Below are positions 46,838 to 58,200 of a stretch of DNA of 64,000 nucleotides, one piece after another. The stretch is from Babylonia areolata (Eukaryota > Mollusca > Gastropoda > Neogastropoda > Buccinidae). Every line of letters begins with the position of its first letter. Positions within the stretch are counted from its first letter, which is position 1. The DNA is taken from the NCBI RefSeq assembly GCF_041734735.1, contig NC_134878.1:34626963-34690962 (forward strand), in the 5' to 3' direction. The translations under genes were made by a program, and so were the position numbers. Under the pieces are notes generated by a model, which ran no database searches, was not told where the DNA came from, and saw nothing but the letters and a program-made list of their open reading frames with translations.

Positions 46838-47575
46838 CTAAATATTCAAATTGGTGCAACGTAGTCTTCTAAAGGAAATATTTTGAGGAAGACGGAGGAA
46901 GAGCCAAAAACTCACTGCTTTCTGTTTTGTGGCAATACCTTCAAGCGAGAATTCTATATGACTACCCTGTGGTATAATATCATAGGGCATATCATCTTGT
47001 TTTTCAATGGTGATTCTCAGGGGTTGATTTGCAAGATTTTTGGGCCATTTAATGTAAAACCATTGAAAAACTTCTACAAAATCATCAGGCTCTTCACCGA
47101 GAATTACATCATAAATAATACGGAAACGACGAAAGCCCAACAAACTGTCTAGCTCATAAAAATGTATTCCAAATACAGATTCAACCTTCGAGCGTTTCTT
47201 AATCACATAACACCTCTTCTGGTATATTACTAAATCTACATCAAACGCTCTTAAATCAGCGAACATCCAGCCACTGTTTTTTATTCTATAATTATTTTCT
47301 TCTTCTTTGGTAATGTAAGGTGATTCAATTTTAAAATCTATTATCCACTTGTCGAGGGGTTTTAGCTGCCATGTACCGTTTAATCGAACAAGTTGATAGG
47401 GCTCATCATTGACAACATCATCCTCACTCACGATATCACCAATTTTTACTTCTTTTCTTTTGTATGTTCCTTCAGAAAGCTGGAATGCGTACAACTGATT
47501 TTCTTTTCCCAGCACATCAAATCCCTCTGTATCTCCGAGATCAACTAAACTGAGCGTAGTGCAGGGTTCAACCAT
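46838..47575 (-). CDS. Polinton protein of unknown function, paralogue 2, 245 aa
   Basis: It is a tandem paralogue of the preceding protein: conserved N-terminal block of about 40 residues and a conserved EPDDFVEVxxxxxIKWPxNL segment, with diverged middles. The gap between the two is about 20 bp, and the gene overlaps the next gene by a few bases, as in a compact viral transcription unit. The function is not known. Confidence 0.65.
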   Translation of the reverse strand: MVEPCTTLSLVDLGDTEGFDVLGKENQLYAFQLSEGTYKRKEVKIGDIVSEDDVVNDEPYQLVRLNGTWQLKPLDKWIIDFKIESPYITKEEENNYRIKNSGWMFADLRAFDVDLVIYQKRCYVIKKRSKVESVFGIHFYELDSLLGFRRFRIIYDVILGEEPDDFVEVFQWFYIKWPKNLANQPLRITIEKQDDMPYDIIPQGSHIEFSLEGIATKQKAVSFWLFLRLPQNISFRRLRCTNLNI

Positions 47576-48218
47576 ATCTTATATGTAATGTAATATTTAA
47601 ATAATCAATAGAAACGGGATTATGATTTTCATCTACTATAGAAAGTGTTAAACGTGGTAAATCTCCGTGAGAAAGTCTTTTGTATTGGGGTGATGTCAGC
47701 GTGGTTGTTCGACCACCCCCGCATCTTTCATTTTCTACTGGGATTGATTGTAACAACGTAGAAGGCAATCCGTTATAGAAATTATCGGTGGTACTAATTT
47801 GAGAGAGGTGAATGTAAAGTGCTTTATGTATCGCGAGCCGCGGATGCCTGTTTCCTATCACCATTATTCCCGGCGCGATGAGTTTTTTGGGGAACCCCAG
47901 AGTATGTGCAAGACGCTCAGAAAGTTCAATCGATTTGGTGCTCTTTATTCTCAGATAGCCACTCGGAGCGTGCAAGTCTAACTCTGCACCGTGGGGGGTG
48001 AACACTTCTTTATTCAATTCACACACATTATAATAACCATCTGGGATTATTATCTTACGATCGGTAGTAGTAAAGAAATTGTTTCCGAGCTCATCACTGA
48101 TATTTTTCCAGTTGGGATAATAAGTTATTTCACGCAGCGCGATTTCTAGTCTTCCATTTTGATTAGGTATGCACCGCGGTAATTCGTCTTTTTGAATATC
48201 GGTTGTTATTATATACAT
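47568..48218 (-). CDS. Polinton probable minor capsid (penton-type) protein, 216 aa
   Basis: It contains SERLAHTLGFPKKLIAPGIM, ALYIHLSQIS, NGLPSTLLQSIPV and LPRLTLSIVDENHNPVSIDY. This resembles the pattern of Polinton single jelly-roll vertex proteins (xLYVxL..., S.LLxxxP, LxxSIxDxxGxPI). The size fits that class. It is divergently oriented from the gene at 48223, with only about 5 bp between start codons, so their promoters must overlap coding DNA. The assignment is by pattern and moderately sure. Confidence 0.6.
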   Translation of the reverse strand: MYIITTDIQKDELPRCIPNQNGRLEIALREITYYPNWKNISDELGNNFFTTTDRKIIIPDGYYNVCELNKEVFTPHGAELDLHAPSGYLRIKSTKSIELSERLAHTLGFPKKLIAPGIMVIGNRHPRLAIHKALYIHLSQISTTDNFYNGLPSTLLQSIPVENERCGGGRTTTLTSPQYKRLSHGDLPRLTLSIVDENHNPVSIDYLNITLHIRYG

Positions 48219-48222
48219 AGCT

Positions 48223-49803
48223 ATGAATAAGAAAATTTACAGCTTCAACAAGGACGCGTCCTATACAACCGGGTATAAAGAAAAAAGAATAAGTTGTACG
48301 CAAATGATCTACGTGAACAGCGAATATTCTTTTACCGCCAAGTTTCCCGATGTTTTTCAGTCTTATGCGAACCCCACTATGACTGGGGATATTCGCGCGA
48401 TGAATGCAGCCTGGCTTGCGTGGAGAAACAACCCGATAGTGTGGTGGCAGAATCAAATCAATTTTGTGGTATGGTGCGCGACCGCCGGGTGTGGAGTAAC
48501 GGAAGAACATTTTCAAGCTTCTGATCCGTTTATTCGAGCCGTGTATAGGTTTCATTTTTACTATCAGATTCGGAGGTTATTGGACGAGTTAAAAATCCCG
48601 CTACCCACCGACCAAGCATTTAACATGTATAATAATCCGTTTGATAAAGCAGTTTATCAGCGTTTGTGTGCCGAATTTGGGCAGAGGGATTGGAGACAGA
48701 AAATAGAAAAGCATGGCTTTGGTTTGGGAGAATTTATTCAGGCTGAGACCCCCGGAGGGGCTGCACGACAGGCAATGAGAAACAGAGGAGAGGGACCTGT
48801 GTTCTTTAGCCCCCACGATACAATCAGACATACGGTGGACATCACCCGGGCTTGGACAACATTTATTCCTGATAAGGGGTTGGGTTTTACACATGCGGGG
48901 ATAGTTCGTCTCAACGATAGCATTCGCACTTATGTGTGGGCTCTAATAGGGTCACAAGCGCAAACGCGCACGAGTATAACAACAAAAGGAACTGGATTTG
49001 ATGCGCAAAAACAATTTTTAGCCAATGTTGAAGATGCGATTAATGCCCCTGAAAACCTACAAACGGCGATAAAAAAATACCAGGACGTTCTCCAGTACGC
49101 GAGATCCGAAGTAAACTTTGCATTTGGTGTTGGCCTTTATATGGCCCCATCTGATATGGCATTGAGGGTTGGTACACACATTAATTATAATAATAAAATT
49201 GTCATTGCGACAGAAGAACAGAATATTGGTGTTAATGATGGATTAAACGAACTACCACACATTGTACCACCTACCCAGAGTGTTTCACCCCAACATACCC
49301 AGAGTGTTCCACCTACTCAACATCCAAGTGTTCCACCTACACAAAGTGTTCCACCAAATGTACATGCATATTATTTTGTTGCCCCATCAGGAAAAGCTCT
49401 TCAATGGTCTAGAGGTCACTGGGCTCTTGTGCCACCTTCCGATGCAGACTTGGCAATGCTTGATGCGAGTAATACGGTGCTCGATTATAAATCACACAAG
49501 CCTTTGACAACACCGAGGACAGGAGCGGGTGAAACGAGAGTTTTGTTAGGCATTCGCGGGTGGTGCACTCTTACCTATAGAAATAAAAAATTAATACAAA
49601 CATCTCGACCAGGATTTGCAATAGCTACCGGTGCTGATAATAGACCCTTTCTGTATGGTGCAGGTTCTTCGGATAACAAATTTAAACTCAAACCAGCGAA
49701 AGTATCGTACGAAGAAGAGCCAACAACTCACAAAGACTATAAAGTCGCTCTTACTTTAGGATTGATAGGTCTAGGTGGTATTTACTTTCTCTTCTTTAAA
49801 TAA
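48223..49803 (+). CDS. Polinton large protein with C-terminal membrane anchor, 526 aa
   Basis: A Trp-rich N-terminal region (AWLAWRNNPIVWWQNQINFV), a mostly helical centre, and a low-complexity linker with repeated PPTQSVPP-type units (about residues 345-378). A compact domain follows, then a C-terminal hydrophobic segment (VALTLGLIGLGGIYFLFF). The domain order suggests a virion surface or entry-related protein, but I do not recognise the family with a known function. It overlaps the 3' end of the next minus-strand region by about 20 bp. Confidence 0.65.
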   Translation: MNKKIYSFNKDASYTTGYKEKRISCTQMIYVNSEYSFTAKFPDVFQSYANPTMTGDIRAMNAAWLAWRNNPIVWWQNQINFVVWCATAGCGVTEEHFQASDPFIRAVYRFHFYYQIRRLLDELKIPLPTDQAFNMYNNPFDKAVYQRLCAEFGQRDWRQKIEKHGFGLGEFIQAETPGGAARQAMRNRGEGPVFFSPHDTIRHTVDITRAWTTFIPDKGLGFTHAGIVRLNDSIRTYVWALIGSQAQTRTSITTKGTGFDAQKQFLANVEDAINAPENLQTAIKKYQDVLQYARSEVNFAFGVGLYMAPSDMALRVGTHINYNNKIVIATEEQNIGVNDGLNELPHIVPPTQSVSPQHTQSVPPTQHPSVPPTQSVPPNVHAYYFVAPSGKALQWSRGHWALVPPSDADLAMLDASNTVLDYKSHKPLTTPRTGAGETRVLLGIRGWCTLTYRNKKLIQTSRPGFAIATGADNRPFLYGAGSSDNKFKLKPAKVSYEEEPTTHKDYKVALTLGLIGLGGIYFLFFK

Positions 49804-50887
49804 TCAAACAGGAGGAGGCCAGCACCGAGCACGAGTGCCCACAGGTTGTTGGCTAACCACCCAACCGCTTTACCCAACGTGCTTAATAACCACGAAACAA
49901 TAGCCCCAATGACTCCTGGGAGGGCATCAATCACCTTTAAACCTATTTTTTTAAGTAATTCTCCCAAATCTTTAAGTCTTTTTCTTATCCAGTTGTCATC
50001 TTTTTTACCCGGCGCCCGTGGAGTGCCCGTGACGGCCAAAACGATAGTGCTGATAATCATACCAAAGGCAGTAAGAATGGAAACGATAGTAATGCCTTGT
50101 TCTCTAAAAAGCGTTCGAATACGTTCCGCTAGTGTTGTGTCCTCCTCAAGAATTCTGCGTATCGTTTCACGCATTCTGCTGATTTGAGATCGCAGCGCTT
50201 CTTTGTGTGTTGATATCGCTTCTAGTCGTGCAGCACGCTCGATGTTTAGATCGTCTAATTGTAAACACAAGGGTTTGATTTCGCTTTCATGTTTATCAGC
50301 TAACTAGTTCCGCAGACTGAATTCTTATTTTTAAAGTTGACATTTCTTCATCCAGGTGAGAGAGTTTTGAGAGGTTGTCAGAAAGATTACCGCGCTGTCT
50401 TTGCATGGCTTTTACCTTTGAGGTCACGAATATAACCACCCAGTTTATCGGTGCCATCCAGGGGAGGATCATCTATAGTTTTAAGTACTTCATCAATTGT
50501 ATTTGGCGAGAAATCATCCATCTCAATTTCTTCGCCCAGTTTGGTTTCAACCTTTTGGAGAGCCGCGACCGTTTGGGGTTTTAAGTTTTTCCTCCAGTCT
50601 ACAAAACCAAGTTCCTCGCGAATAATATTTGCTCCACCAGGTTTTCCCGCTAGTGTTGAAAGTGCTAGGGGTTGTTTCGTGCGGACGTTAATGATATTAA
50701 AATCTGGATTATTTTTTAATCGTAGTGTACCTCTACTATCAAGTTCAAAATTGGCATAATTTCGCCCAACATCGGGCTCTTGTCCAAATGCATCATAGTA
50801 ATCATCAACCGCGCTCTTTAATAATTCTGTTTGCAAGGAACCAGATTCTATTATTGACTCACCACCTTCTGCGAACCCTTCCGCCAT
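49782..50887 (-). pseudogene. Polinton coiled-coil/membrane protein region (broken)
   Basis: The region resembles a conserved but uncharacterised protein found in invertebrate Polintons. It starts MAEGFAEGGESIIESGS and has REELGFVDWRKNLKPQTVAA. It carries a charged coiled-coil-like segment (ARLEAISTHKEALRSQISRM) and two strongly hydrophobic stretches near the end (ITIVSILTAFGMIISTIVLA; WLANNLWALVLGAGLLLF). It is broken. Confidence 0.6.
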
Positions 50888-50925
50888 ATTAAACTTATAA
50901 TATAAAGTTTCATTATATCTATATA

Positions 50926-52171
50926 ATGAGTGGAAGAAAGCTTAATCCAATGAGAAGTTTGCGGGAGCCGCGGGGGATAAAGGGCGTGCGGCAGACTGTC
51001 GTGATTACTAACAATCCGTCAACTATCGATCAGAATCAACAACTTCTTGTACGCTTTCCTAATTTAGGTGTTGACGATGTGATCGTTCCGGGGAGTGTTC
51101 GACTAGCATTCAAAATTTCTTTGACTTCTACCACAGATGTGAACAGAACACTCGTTGATAATATTGGTAGAGCCATAGTACGTAAAACAACCATTCGCAT
51201 TTCCGGTAATGAAATCATGAGCGTTGAAGATAGTGATGTATTTTATACTTATGGAGATCTTTGGCGAACTCGACAAGAACGAAGAAACGCCGTTTATCAA
51301 GGTATTGACTTAACTACACACCGTAATGTGACACGATTGCGTATTAACGCGGATAATAAAGATAACACTATCGTTAGAGATGCCGCCATTGCGGAGGCTT
51401 ATGGTAATCGATTTTGTATCGTTTGATTTCGAATTGCTAGAATCTCATGCACCATTTTATCAGAGTGCTCTCGGCGATCGCCTGGAGTATGAACTTACCT
51501 TTAACGCTTATAACAAGGTTATCCTCAGCACAGACCCGGATGTATCCTATACGATAGAAGGGATTAGTCTCGAGTTTGAGAAAGTCACACAACCCGAACT
51601 TGCGAGACAGATAGCCGGTTATTATTCGGGTAGGCTCGCTAGTTTATATGATAGAATACTACGACATCGTAAAATTCCTCTGGACAAATCTGACACACTC
51701 TGGAATATTAATCTCAACGTGCCGGCAAAAAGTATGAAGGGGGTACTGCTGTTGTTTGATGAGTATTACAATCCTAAGATCAATAAGGTTGAAGTGACGA
51801 TCGAAGGTGTGCCCAATCAACTGTTTAGTCAAGGTATGCGTTCCTATCAACAATGGGATGAAATCAGAAAGTTTTTCGGAACGCAAAAACGCGACCCCGA
51901 AGTAGACAAAGTGGTAAAAGATTTAGAACTAGCGGATGTCACAGTCGGCGAATATTTCACGAATAATTATGCTCTTTGGTTGGATATGCGCACCACAGAT
52001 GATAATTCTCTTTACGGGAGTGGACGTCGTATCAAAAATGCGTCTGAAGGCATTACGATTCAGATTCAGAAAAAAGCTGAAACGGCAGAACCGCTAAATG
52101 CGTATGTATTTGTAATTATGGATGGACAATCAAATATAGAAGATGGAAGATTTGTCGAGGCTGTTTACTAA
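50926..52171 (+). pseudogene. Polinton major capsid protein region (broken)
   Basis: Position (directly before the packaging ATPase), length (about 400 residues of coding region) and content support the double jelly-roll major capsid protein. The start includes VRQTVVITNNPSTIDQNQQL, then KTTIRISGNEIMS. Later come GYYSGRLASLYDRILRHRKI, LNVPAKSMKGVLLLFDEYYN and YVFVIMDGQSNIEDGRFVE. It would form the icosahedral shell. Broken, about one break. Confidence 0.7.
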
Positions 52172-52757
52172 AGAAGCACATTCCGCAATTATTTGCGGGC
52201 AAACTGGGTGCGGTAAGACCGAATTTATTTTAGATTTATTACAAACGACATATCGTGGTGTGTTCGAGAATATTGTAATTCTATGCCCTACTCTCGAATA
52301 TAATAAAGCCTATCGATCCCGAGTGTGGGTAAGAAAGGACCGCGGGGTATACACCGTTAATCCCGGTGATAAACTTCACGAATGGCTTGGGCTGTTTTTT
52401 GAAATATTTGCCGGGGAGCCAACGTTGTACATCATCGATTACTGTAGTGACTTAAAGGCTCTTACTCAAAAGAAGCAAATGTTGAGTAAACTCGCATTTT
52501 CTGGAAGACGCGCGAAACAGTCTGTGTGGGTGTTGACTCAGAAATACAACTCGGTTCTTACTGACCTTCGCGAACAAACAAAATGGGTGGCTTTATTTCA
52601 CTGTAAGGATAGGGACTCGTTTGATGAGTGTTTAAGAGAAAACGATGTCATTCCAACACAAAATGAACGTAAAGAGGTTAGGAAATCATTGGCAAATACC
52701 AAACACTCCAAGTTGATATTAAAAACTGATCAACCAGTTGCATATAAAATTTGCTAG
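52143..52757 (+). CDS. Polinton DNA-packaging ATPase, 204 aa
   Basis: Walker A IICGQTGCGKTEF at residues about 16-28, Walker B-like TLYIIDYCSDL near 98, and a downstream SVWVLTQKY (sensor-like) typical of the A32/FtsK-HerA packaging ATPases of Polintons, adintoviruses and related DNA viruses. About 200 residues is the usual size. It overlaps the end of the capsid region by about 30 bp, so the two are a co-transcribed morphogenesis unit. It looks whole. Confidence 0.85.
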   Translation: MEDLSRLFTKEAHSAIICGQTGCGKTEFILDLLQTTYRGVFENIVILCPTLEYNKAYRSRVWVRKDRGVYTVNPGDKLHEWLGLFFEIFAGEPTLYIIDYCSDLKALTQKKQMLSKLAFSGRRAKQSVWVLTQKYNSVLTDLREQTKWVALFHCKDRDSFDECLRENDVIPTQNERKEVRKSLANTKHSKLILKTDQPVAYKIC

Positions 52758-53356
52758 TAATAATCAACAGCTGTTTAACAATGCTTAACAATTTCTTAAC
52801 ACTGCTTAACAGTTCCTTAGCACTGGTTAGCAATTTCTTAACACTTTTAGTCGTTGGATTTGTAGTTTTTCATTATTTTAAACTTAAAAGGAGGTATATA
52901 GAATATAAGAAGATGGACCCATTACTATCCGAGGATCCCAAACGCGACAGGCTTATGGCGGTGGTCTCAGCCAGTGGAGCAAAAGAATATTTAGGGAAAG
53001 AGTTTAGTGTTGATAAAATCGAAGCGATGAAAGATACGGATATAGACAAGCTTTATACGAGATACGAAGCGAGTTTAGGATCGATGATTACAAAATCACT
53101 CGGTAATACAATTATACAACTGTATACCAGAGCAGTTTGTATGTATCTCCCAATTGATGACCAAACAAAATTAAATAGTGATCTCGAGCAAGATCCATTC
53201 CTGGGACATGCACTTAACAGCTTTACTTGCGAACTATATCACAGATTTGGCATGTTCTTAGCTCCGCTCACCACAGCTGTAACTACTGTTAAACATTGTC
53301 AATTTAATAAATATAATGGAGGAAGTAACGAAACCAAAGAATCAGAAGAAAGTTGA
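52751..53356 (+). CDS. Polinton conserved protein of unknown function, 201 aa (or 148 aa)
   Basis: The longest frame starts with an Asn/Leu-rich repeat-like hydrophobic segment (TMLNNFLTLLNSSLALVSNF). An internal Met at 52914 (MDPLLSEDPKRDRLMAVVSA) begins the part resembling proteins of other invertebrate Polintons and is a plausible alternative start. The downstream part is helical, with FTCELYHRFGMFLAP near the end. The function is unknown. It overlaps both neighbours. Confidence 0.6.
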   Translation: MLVIINSCLTMLNNFLTLLNSSLALVSNFLTLLVVGFVVFHYFKLKRRYIEYKKMDPLLSEDPKRDRLMAVVSASGAKEYLGKEFSVDKIEAMKDTDIDKLYTRYEASLGSMITKSLGNTIIQLYTRAVCMYLPIDDQTKLNSDLEQDPFLGHALNSFTCELYHRFGMFLAPLTTAVTTVKHCQFNKYNGGSNETKESEES

Positions 53357-53618
53357 AGCGGGTCGAAAAGGTGCTGCTGCTAGAAAAGCAAAACATGAAG
53401 AACTTCTCGAAAAACTTCGAAAAGCGAAAGAAGAACAACAACAAGAAGAAGAACCATCATCGAGGAGACCAGATCACGTTTTTATCAATCCCTTGTACAT
53501 TGCTGCTGCTGCTACGATGATAATAGGTTGTGGTGTTTACATATATTTTAATCGGTTGAAAAAACCAGTACAACCACCACCTGTGGTAACAAAACCCAAC
53601 CCATTTATCATGTTTTGA
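53316..53618 (+). CDS. Polinton small basic membrane protein, 100 aa
   Basis: Residues 1-50 are Lys/Glu/Gln-rich and likely a charged helix (GRKGAAARKAKHEELLEKLR). Residues about 58-78 are a single hydrophobic segment (YIAAAATMIIGCGVYIYF). The tail is Pro-rich. It overlaps the preceding gene by about 40 bp. The function is unknown; a virion membrane or DNA-associated protein would fit its composition. Confidence 0.55.
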   Translation: MEEVTKPKNQKKVEAGRKGAAARKAKHEELLEKLRKAKEEQQQEEEPSSRRPDHVFINPLYIAAAATMIIGCGVYIYFNRLKKPVQPPPVVTKPNPFIMF

Positions 53619-53653
53619 ACATTAATTTGAACACTATTTATAAACAACAAACA

Positions 53654-53896
53654 ATGGCAACACCAAATATAAACGGTAAAGAAATTGCAAACACTGTATA
53701 CCACGCGGTTGTGGTCAGCGCATTGGCCGCTGGTTACTCGAGATTGACAAAATTAATATTTACGAAAGCCCCGACACCTAGACTGGCTTTCAACCTCGAA
53801 GATATCGGGATGGTCACTTTGGATATAGCCCTCGCTATGGCTACGAAGGATATGTTGGAAAAACAAGGTATTCTCCCACATGATATTTTGAAGTAA
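53654..53896 (+). CDS. Polinton small protein, 80 aa
   Basis: I chose the Met at 53654 (MATPNINGKEIANTVYHAVV) over an in-frame upstream Met at 53615 because the preceding residues look non-coding and overlap the previous stop. There are two amphipathic or hydrophobic helices (VVVSALAAGYSRLTKLIF; VTLDIALAMATKDMLEKQG). Unknown function. Confidence 0.5.
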   Translation: MATPNINGKEIANTVYHAVVVSALAAGYSRLTKLIFTKAPTPRLAFNLEDIGMVTLDIALAMATKDMLEKQGILPHDILK

Positions 53897-53917
53897 TAAT
53901 AATATCATCATTATAGT

Positions 53918-54334
53918 ATGGCATCAGTAGCGTTACTCGTTGGTGGGGCAATAGTAAACGCTTTAGCATTTACCGGAAGTAATTTTTTATTTAGTAAACT
54001 GGGGTCTTCAGACGCGTTAGAAGAACAGAAACGACACAACAAAGCGCAAGAACAACTTCAGGCAGCGACCGCAGAATGGCAGAAAGAGAGGATTCAACGT
54101 TTCGATTATATAAATGAAAAACTAAGACAACAACAACATGCTGTGAACACGTTTAAGGATGTGGATATGGCTATGCAAGAATATTATAAAGTGATGGGGG
54201 AGCCACTACCCCCTCTTTCTCATAAACCCCAACTTTCAGATTTTTATACACCCTCAGAGGGACAAAAAGATCGAGAATACGTATTTATTATCATGACCAT
54301 GGTCATTTTTGGTTTTGCGATTTCAAAATATTAA
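53918..54334 (+). CDS. Polinton coiled-coil membrane protein, 138 aa
   Basis: It starts MASVALLVGGAIVNALAFTG (hydrophobic N-terminus). A charged coiled-coil segment follows (LEEQKRHNKAQEQLQAATAE), then KPQLSDFYTPSEGQKDREYV, and it ends with a membrane segment (FIIMTMVIFGFAISKY). This layout recurs in invertebrate Polintons in the same position before the integrase. The function is unknown. Confidence 0.6.
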   Translation: MASVALLVGGAIVNALAFTGSNFLFSKLGSSDALEEQKRHNKAQEQLQAATAEWQKERIQRFDYINEKLRQQQHAVNTFKDVDMAMQEYYKVMGEPLPPLSHKPQLSDFYTPSEGQKDREYVFIIMTMVIFGFAISKY

Positions 54335-54356
54335 ACATTTACTTTCTTAAATAAAA

Positions 54357-55280
54357 ATGGAAAAGATCTATTACAGCCCAAGCGGTTATTGGAAGGGTTA
54401 TTCGGCGATTAAAAAACTCGCGAAAGCAGCCAAGGTGTCTGAGGATGAGGCTAGAAAATGGTTACAAAAACAAGCTATTTGGCAAATTTATCTACCCCCT
54501 CCAAAGTATATTCCGAGAGCAAAATTTGATATTACTGTCCCAAATGAGGTTCATCAGGCTGACCTTTTATTTTTACCCTATGACAGAATCGGGCGTAAGA
54601 CGTATAAGTATGTGCTGACTGTCGTTGATGTTGCGAGTCGATATAAAGAAGCCGAACCCCTAACAACGAAAGACAGCGTCGAAGTGGCGGCCGCTTTTTT
54701 ACGTATTTACGACCGTAGCCCATTGAAGTTGCCCAAACTTCTTCAGGTAGATCCTGGCCGAGAGTTTATGGGTGATGTGAACAAAATTTTTTAAAAAGTA
54801 AGGCGTGGAAAGACACACAGAAGCCAGGCTATTGTAGAAAGATTTAATCGTACGCTGGCAGAACGATTGTTTAGTCATCAATATGTGGCTGAAATGAAAT
54901 CGCCGAATCGATCAACAGAATGGGTCACTAGATTACCGGCTGTTGTGGCTGCATTGAATAATGAGGTGACGAGACTTATAGGTAAGAAACCGTCGGTCGC
55001 AATAAAGGCCAAATCGGTAGAAGCCGAATCCTCTGCACCGACTAAAGATGATAAAGGAGAGTTACCGCGTGATGCGCAAGTTCGGTACTTGTATGAGCCC
55101 GGTGAGCTCGAGGGTGGAGCTCGCAAACGAGCAATGGATCCCGTTTGGTCTCTTAAAGTTTATAATATTAAGCGTATGACGCCCGGCGATCCTATTCTTT
55201 ATTATTTACAAAATGGCCCATCCAGAGGGTTTGTACACGAAGAGCTTATGGTTGTTCCTCACGATACAGAAATACCATAG
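54357..55280 (+). pseudogene. Polinton RVE-type integrase region (broken)
   Basis: The N-terminal part has YYSPSGYWKGYSAIKKLAKA and an HHCC-like helical region. The core is VHQADLLFLPYDRIGRKTYK, YVLTVVDVASRYKEAEPLTT and LLQVDPGREFMG, carrying the two aspartates of the retroviral-type integrase fold. The tail has the chromo/SH3-like small domain (PVWSLKVYNIKRMTPGDPIL). It would insert the element with short target duplications. Broken, about one break. Confidence 0.8.
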
Positions 55281-58200
55281 TGCCCGTAGGCGTAAGATGT
55301 AATACCATCATCTAGCCAATAGCGTTTGGAATCGTACGGTGAGAGTGATGTCTTCATTTGCTTGATCGTGTACATCTTGTGCTTATACGATCTGAACGTT
55401 CTCATACTATTAGTAAATTGAACAGATCGATCAATACACTCCTTATACATATCGGGTTCAATTTCATCCTTCACCACACATTTTTTTATGCCCTTGGCTT
55501 TCTTGATAACTGATCCATCATCCGCTACAACCGAATACATCTTCGAGCGCAAGCCGCAGAATTGTCGGATCGGTTTACATCCGAGCTCACTTTTCATGTA
55601 TCCTGGCACTTTCTCTATCGATTTATCGTACAATGGATGATCTTTTGGAAAATTACTGCGGTCATGTACATTATCATCCATACCAGCGATAAAATCCTCG
55701 CATTCTACGTGGAGAATGAATGAATCGGTATCAGTATATAACAACCTGCATCCATATTTTTTCTTGTAGTGGTTGTAATACAAATCATACATGAGATACT
55801 TTGATAGGTCGAGAATGGCCATCCCGATATAGATAGGTTTATTGAGCACAAGCTTATTTTTTTTGTAGTGAATCGCTAGAAGTTTCTTGTTGATGATCAT
55901 ATGATCGACATAAGCCGGTTTGTTTATTAGTTTGCGTGCCTTGTCCTCTTCATCTAACTTGAATAATTTGATATTCGTTCTCATTCTGATATTTTCCATA
56001 GTTTTACCAAATACCGAGTTGTTCATTAATTTATACAGATCTTTATCGGCATCGTTAGTAGCAGCTTGTCTCAGTTTGGTGTTCATCAATATATAGGGCG
56101 CCATCCAGGGACTTTGATTAAACTTTAACACTTTTGTGATTTTAGTTACTTTCATGCCAAGTTGCGTGTATAGCTTGAGATTTCTATAGTGAACGACATA
56201 ACCAATCTTATTCCATAGATTCGGAACTAATTTTCTTGTTTCCTTTCTGCGCATCTCGAGTTTTTCACGAAGGCGTCGTTGATAGGGTGAGAGGTTTTCG
56301 AGTTTTATTTCTATTTTCTCAGGAGCTAGGGGATAATCGTTATGTTCGTCGTGTAATTCCTTAGGGTACTCGATATCACACTCCACAATATATCCCGTCT
56401 CATCATCGTCGGGGTGATTTAGAATCTTTTCGAGATTGGCATCGTTATCCCAGATAAATCCACCCGTGGGTAAAGCTTGTAACATCGCCCAACCATACAA
56501 GTTGTTCGCGTCGAGATACATGATATACGAATCCGTTTTTTCAGGCCTGTAATCTTTCATATACTTGTTATTAGCCTCCGCGTATCTTCTTACAGTCATA
56601 CTGATTCCACCGCGTATTCCCGCCTCTATCATGTTATATTGTTCGATATCCGTCAACAGTTCGAGTTCTATTCCCGTACTCTCGAGTAAAGCATCCCAAG
56701 ACATTCCGGGAAGCGTGTAATAATGAACAGGATCGAGATTATGAGTTCGCAAACACGTATTTCTAAAATTCTGGAACACATCGGCAAGTAACAGCACATC
56801 AGTGACTAAGTACAGATCGTTATAATCACCTAGATTCTTACATTTAAACTTCTTCCACACATTCTTGGCATGCTTGTGGTCACTTTCTGATATATCCGTG
56901 TTGTTAAGTTTACTAAAGAAATGACTTTTCTTTGGTAGTTTTGTATCTTCGTATTTACTCCAATCGATAATATATTCGTACGGAAAGACTCCTTTTCTCG
57001 TAACGAGCTTGAACTCCTCCTCATCTGTGAAATGTTCGCGCGTTAAAAACTTCTTATCATCCGGAAGGTTCTTCGCAAGCTGGTCGAGACTCGAACTCAA
57101 GAATGCGAAACTATCTAAAAACTTCAACCTTCCCCAACTGAATGTGATGTACTTCTCTTTATTATTCGCGATACACGTAATTTCTACCACCACCTTTGTT
57201 GGCGAGCTCCGAAATGATCGCGTGAGAGTCGTAACCTTTGAGGTTGTGAAATAATATCGGCAACACAAATTCGTCGGGTTTTATTCTCAATTTAAGATTA
57301 CACGATGCATGCGCGGCACCTCTATAGTTCCCTGTGATATGGTCATGATCTCTTACTTTATCATTTGCGAGTAGTTCCCCTCTACATATCCAACAAACTC
57401 GTTCGTTTTCAAACGATTCGTTATCTTTTTTGGTCACCTTTATTGGAACTGGTTTTTTCAATTCCTTGACAGTATGATAATATATTATTCGAAGTTTTTC
57501 GAGAAAATGACTGACCGCATTCTCACCACGAAATAGTTGCGGTTTGTACGCCCTTCCATCAGACCTAACATGCACAAACCCGTATGACGAGATGATGTGT
57601 TCGCTTTCTTTGATGGTATTATTCGAATGGGAATCGTCTTTTATTTCTTTACAAATCGCCTCAAAATCAGCATATATCACATCACTAACTTGCATTTGAT
57701 TTTGAAAATTGGTAAATTTGATCATTTTTGTCTTCTCCGATGGCATCTCAACACGAGAATAGTTCTTGTGGTTGATCTGCGCGCATCGCTTAATATGTTC
57801 TTCTAAAAGTTCTGATGATGTTGTACCTGTCAAGCAATACTCACAAAAGTACATTGCTGCTTTGTGTTTGTTTGTATTACTAAGTAGTCTGTTAAAGTTC
57901 TTAATATAAGTATAATGTTGTCCACCATTTTCATTTTCTATAATAAGAAGTTTAATACGCTCCATGTTGGCGGGTTGTTTTGATATTCTTGCACGTTCAA
58001 TCGTTTTATTTTTTAAATAGTATACATTAATAGCAATATTATTTTGAGTCTCAATCTTTGTAATTTGTTTTATAGGTGTAGGAAAGTCAATATTTTCAAA
58101 ATTAAACCCATCATCAGAAGGATAGGCAGAAGTTAAATTAGAATTCGTTTTTGTTGGAAACTTGTGTGCACGTAAACAATGTCTTATACATTGATCATCT

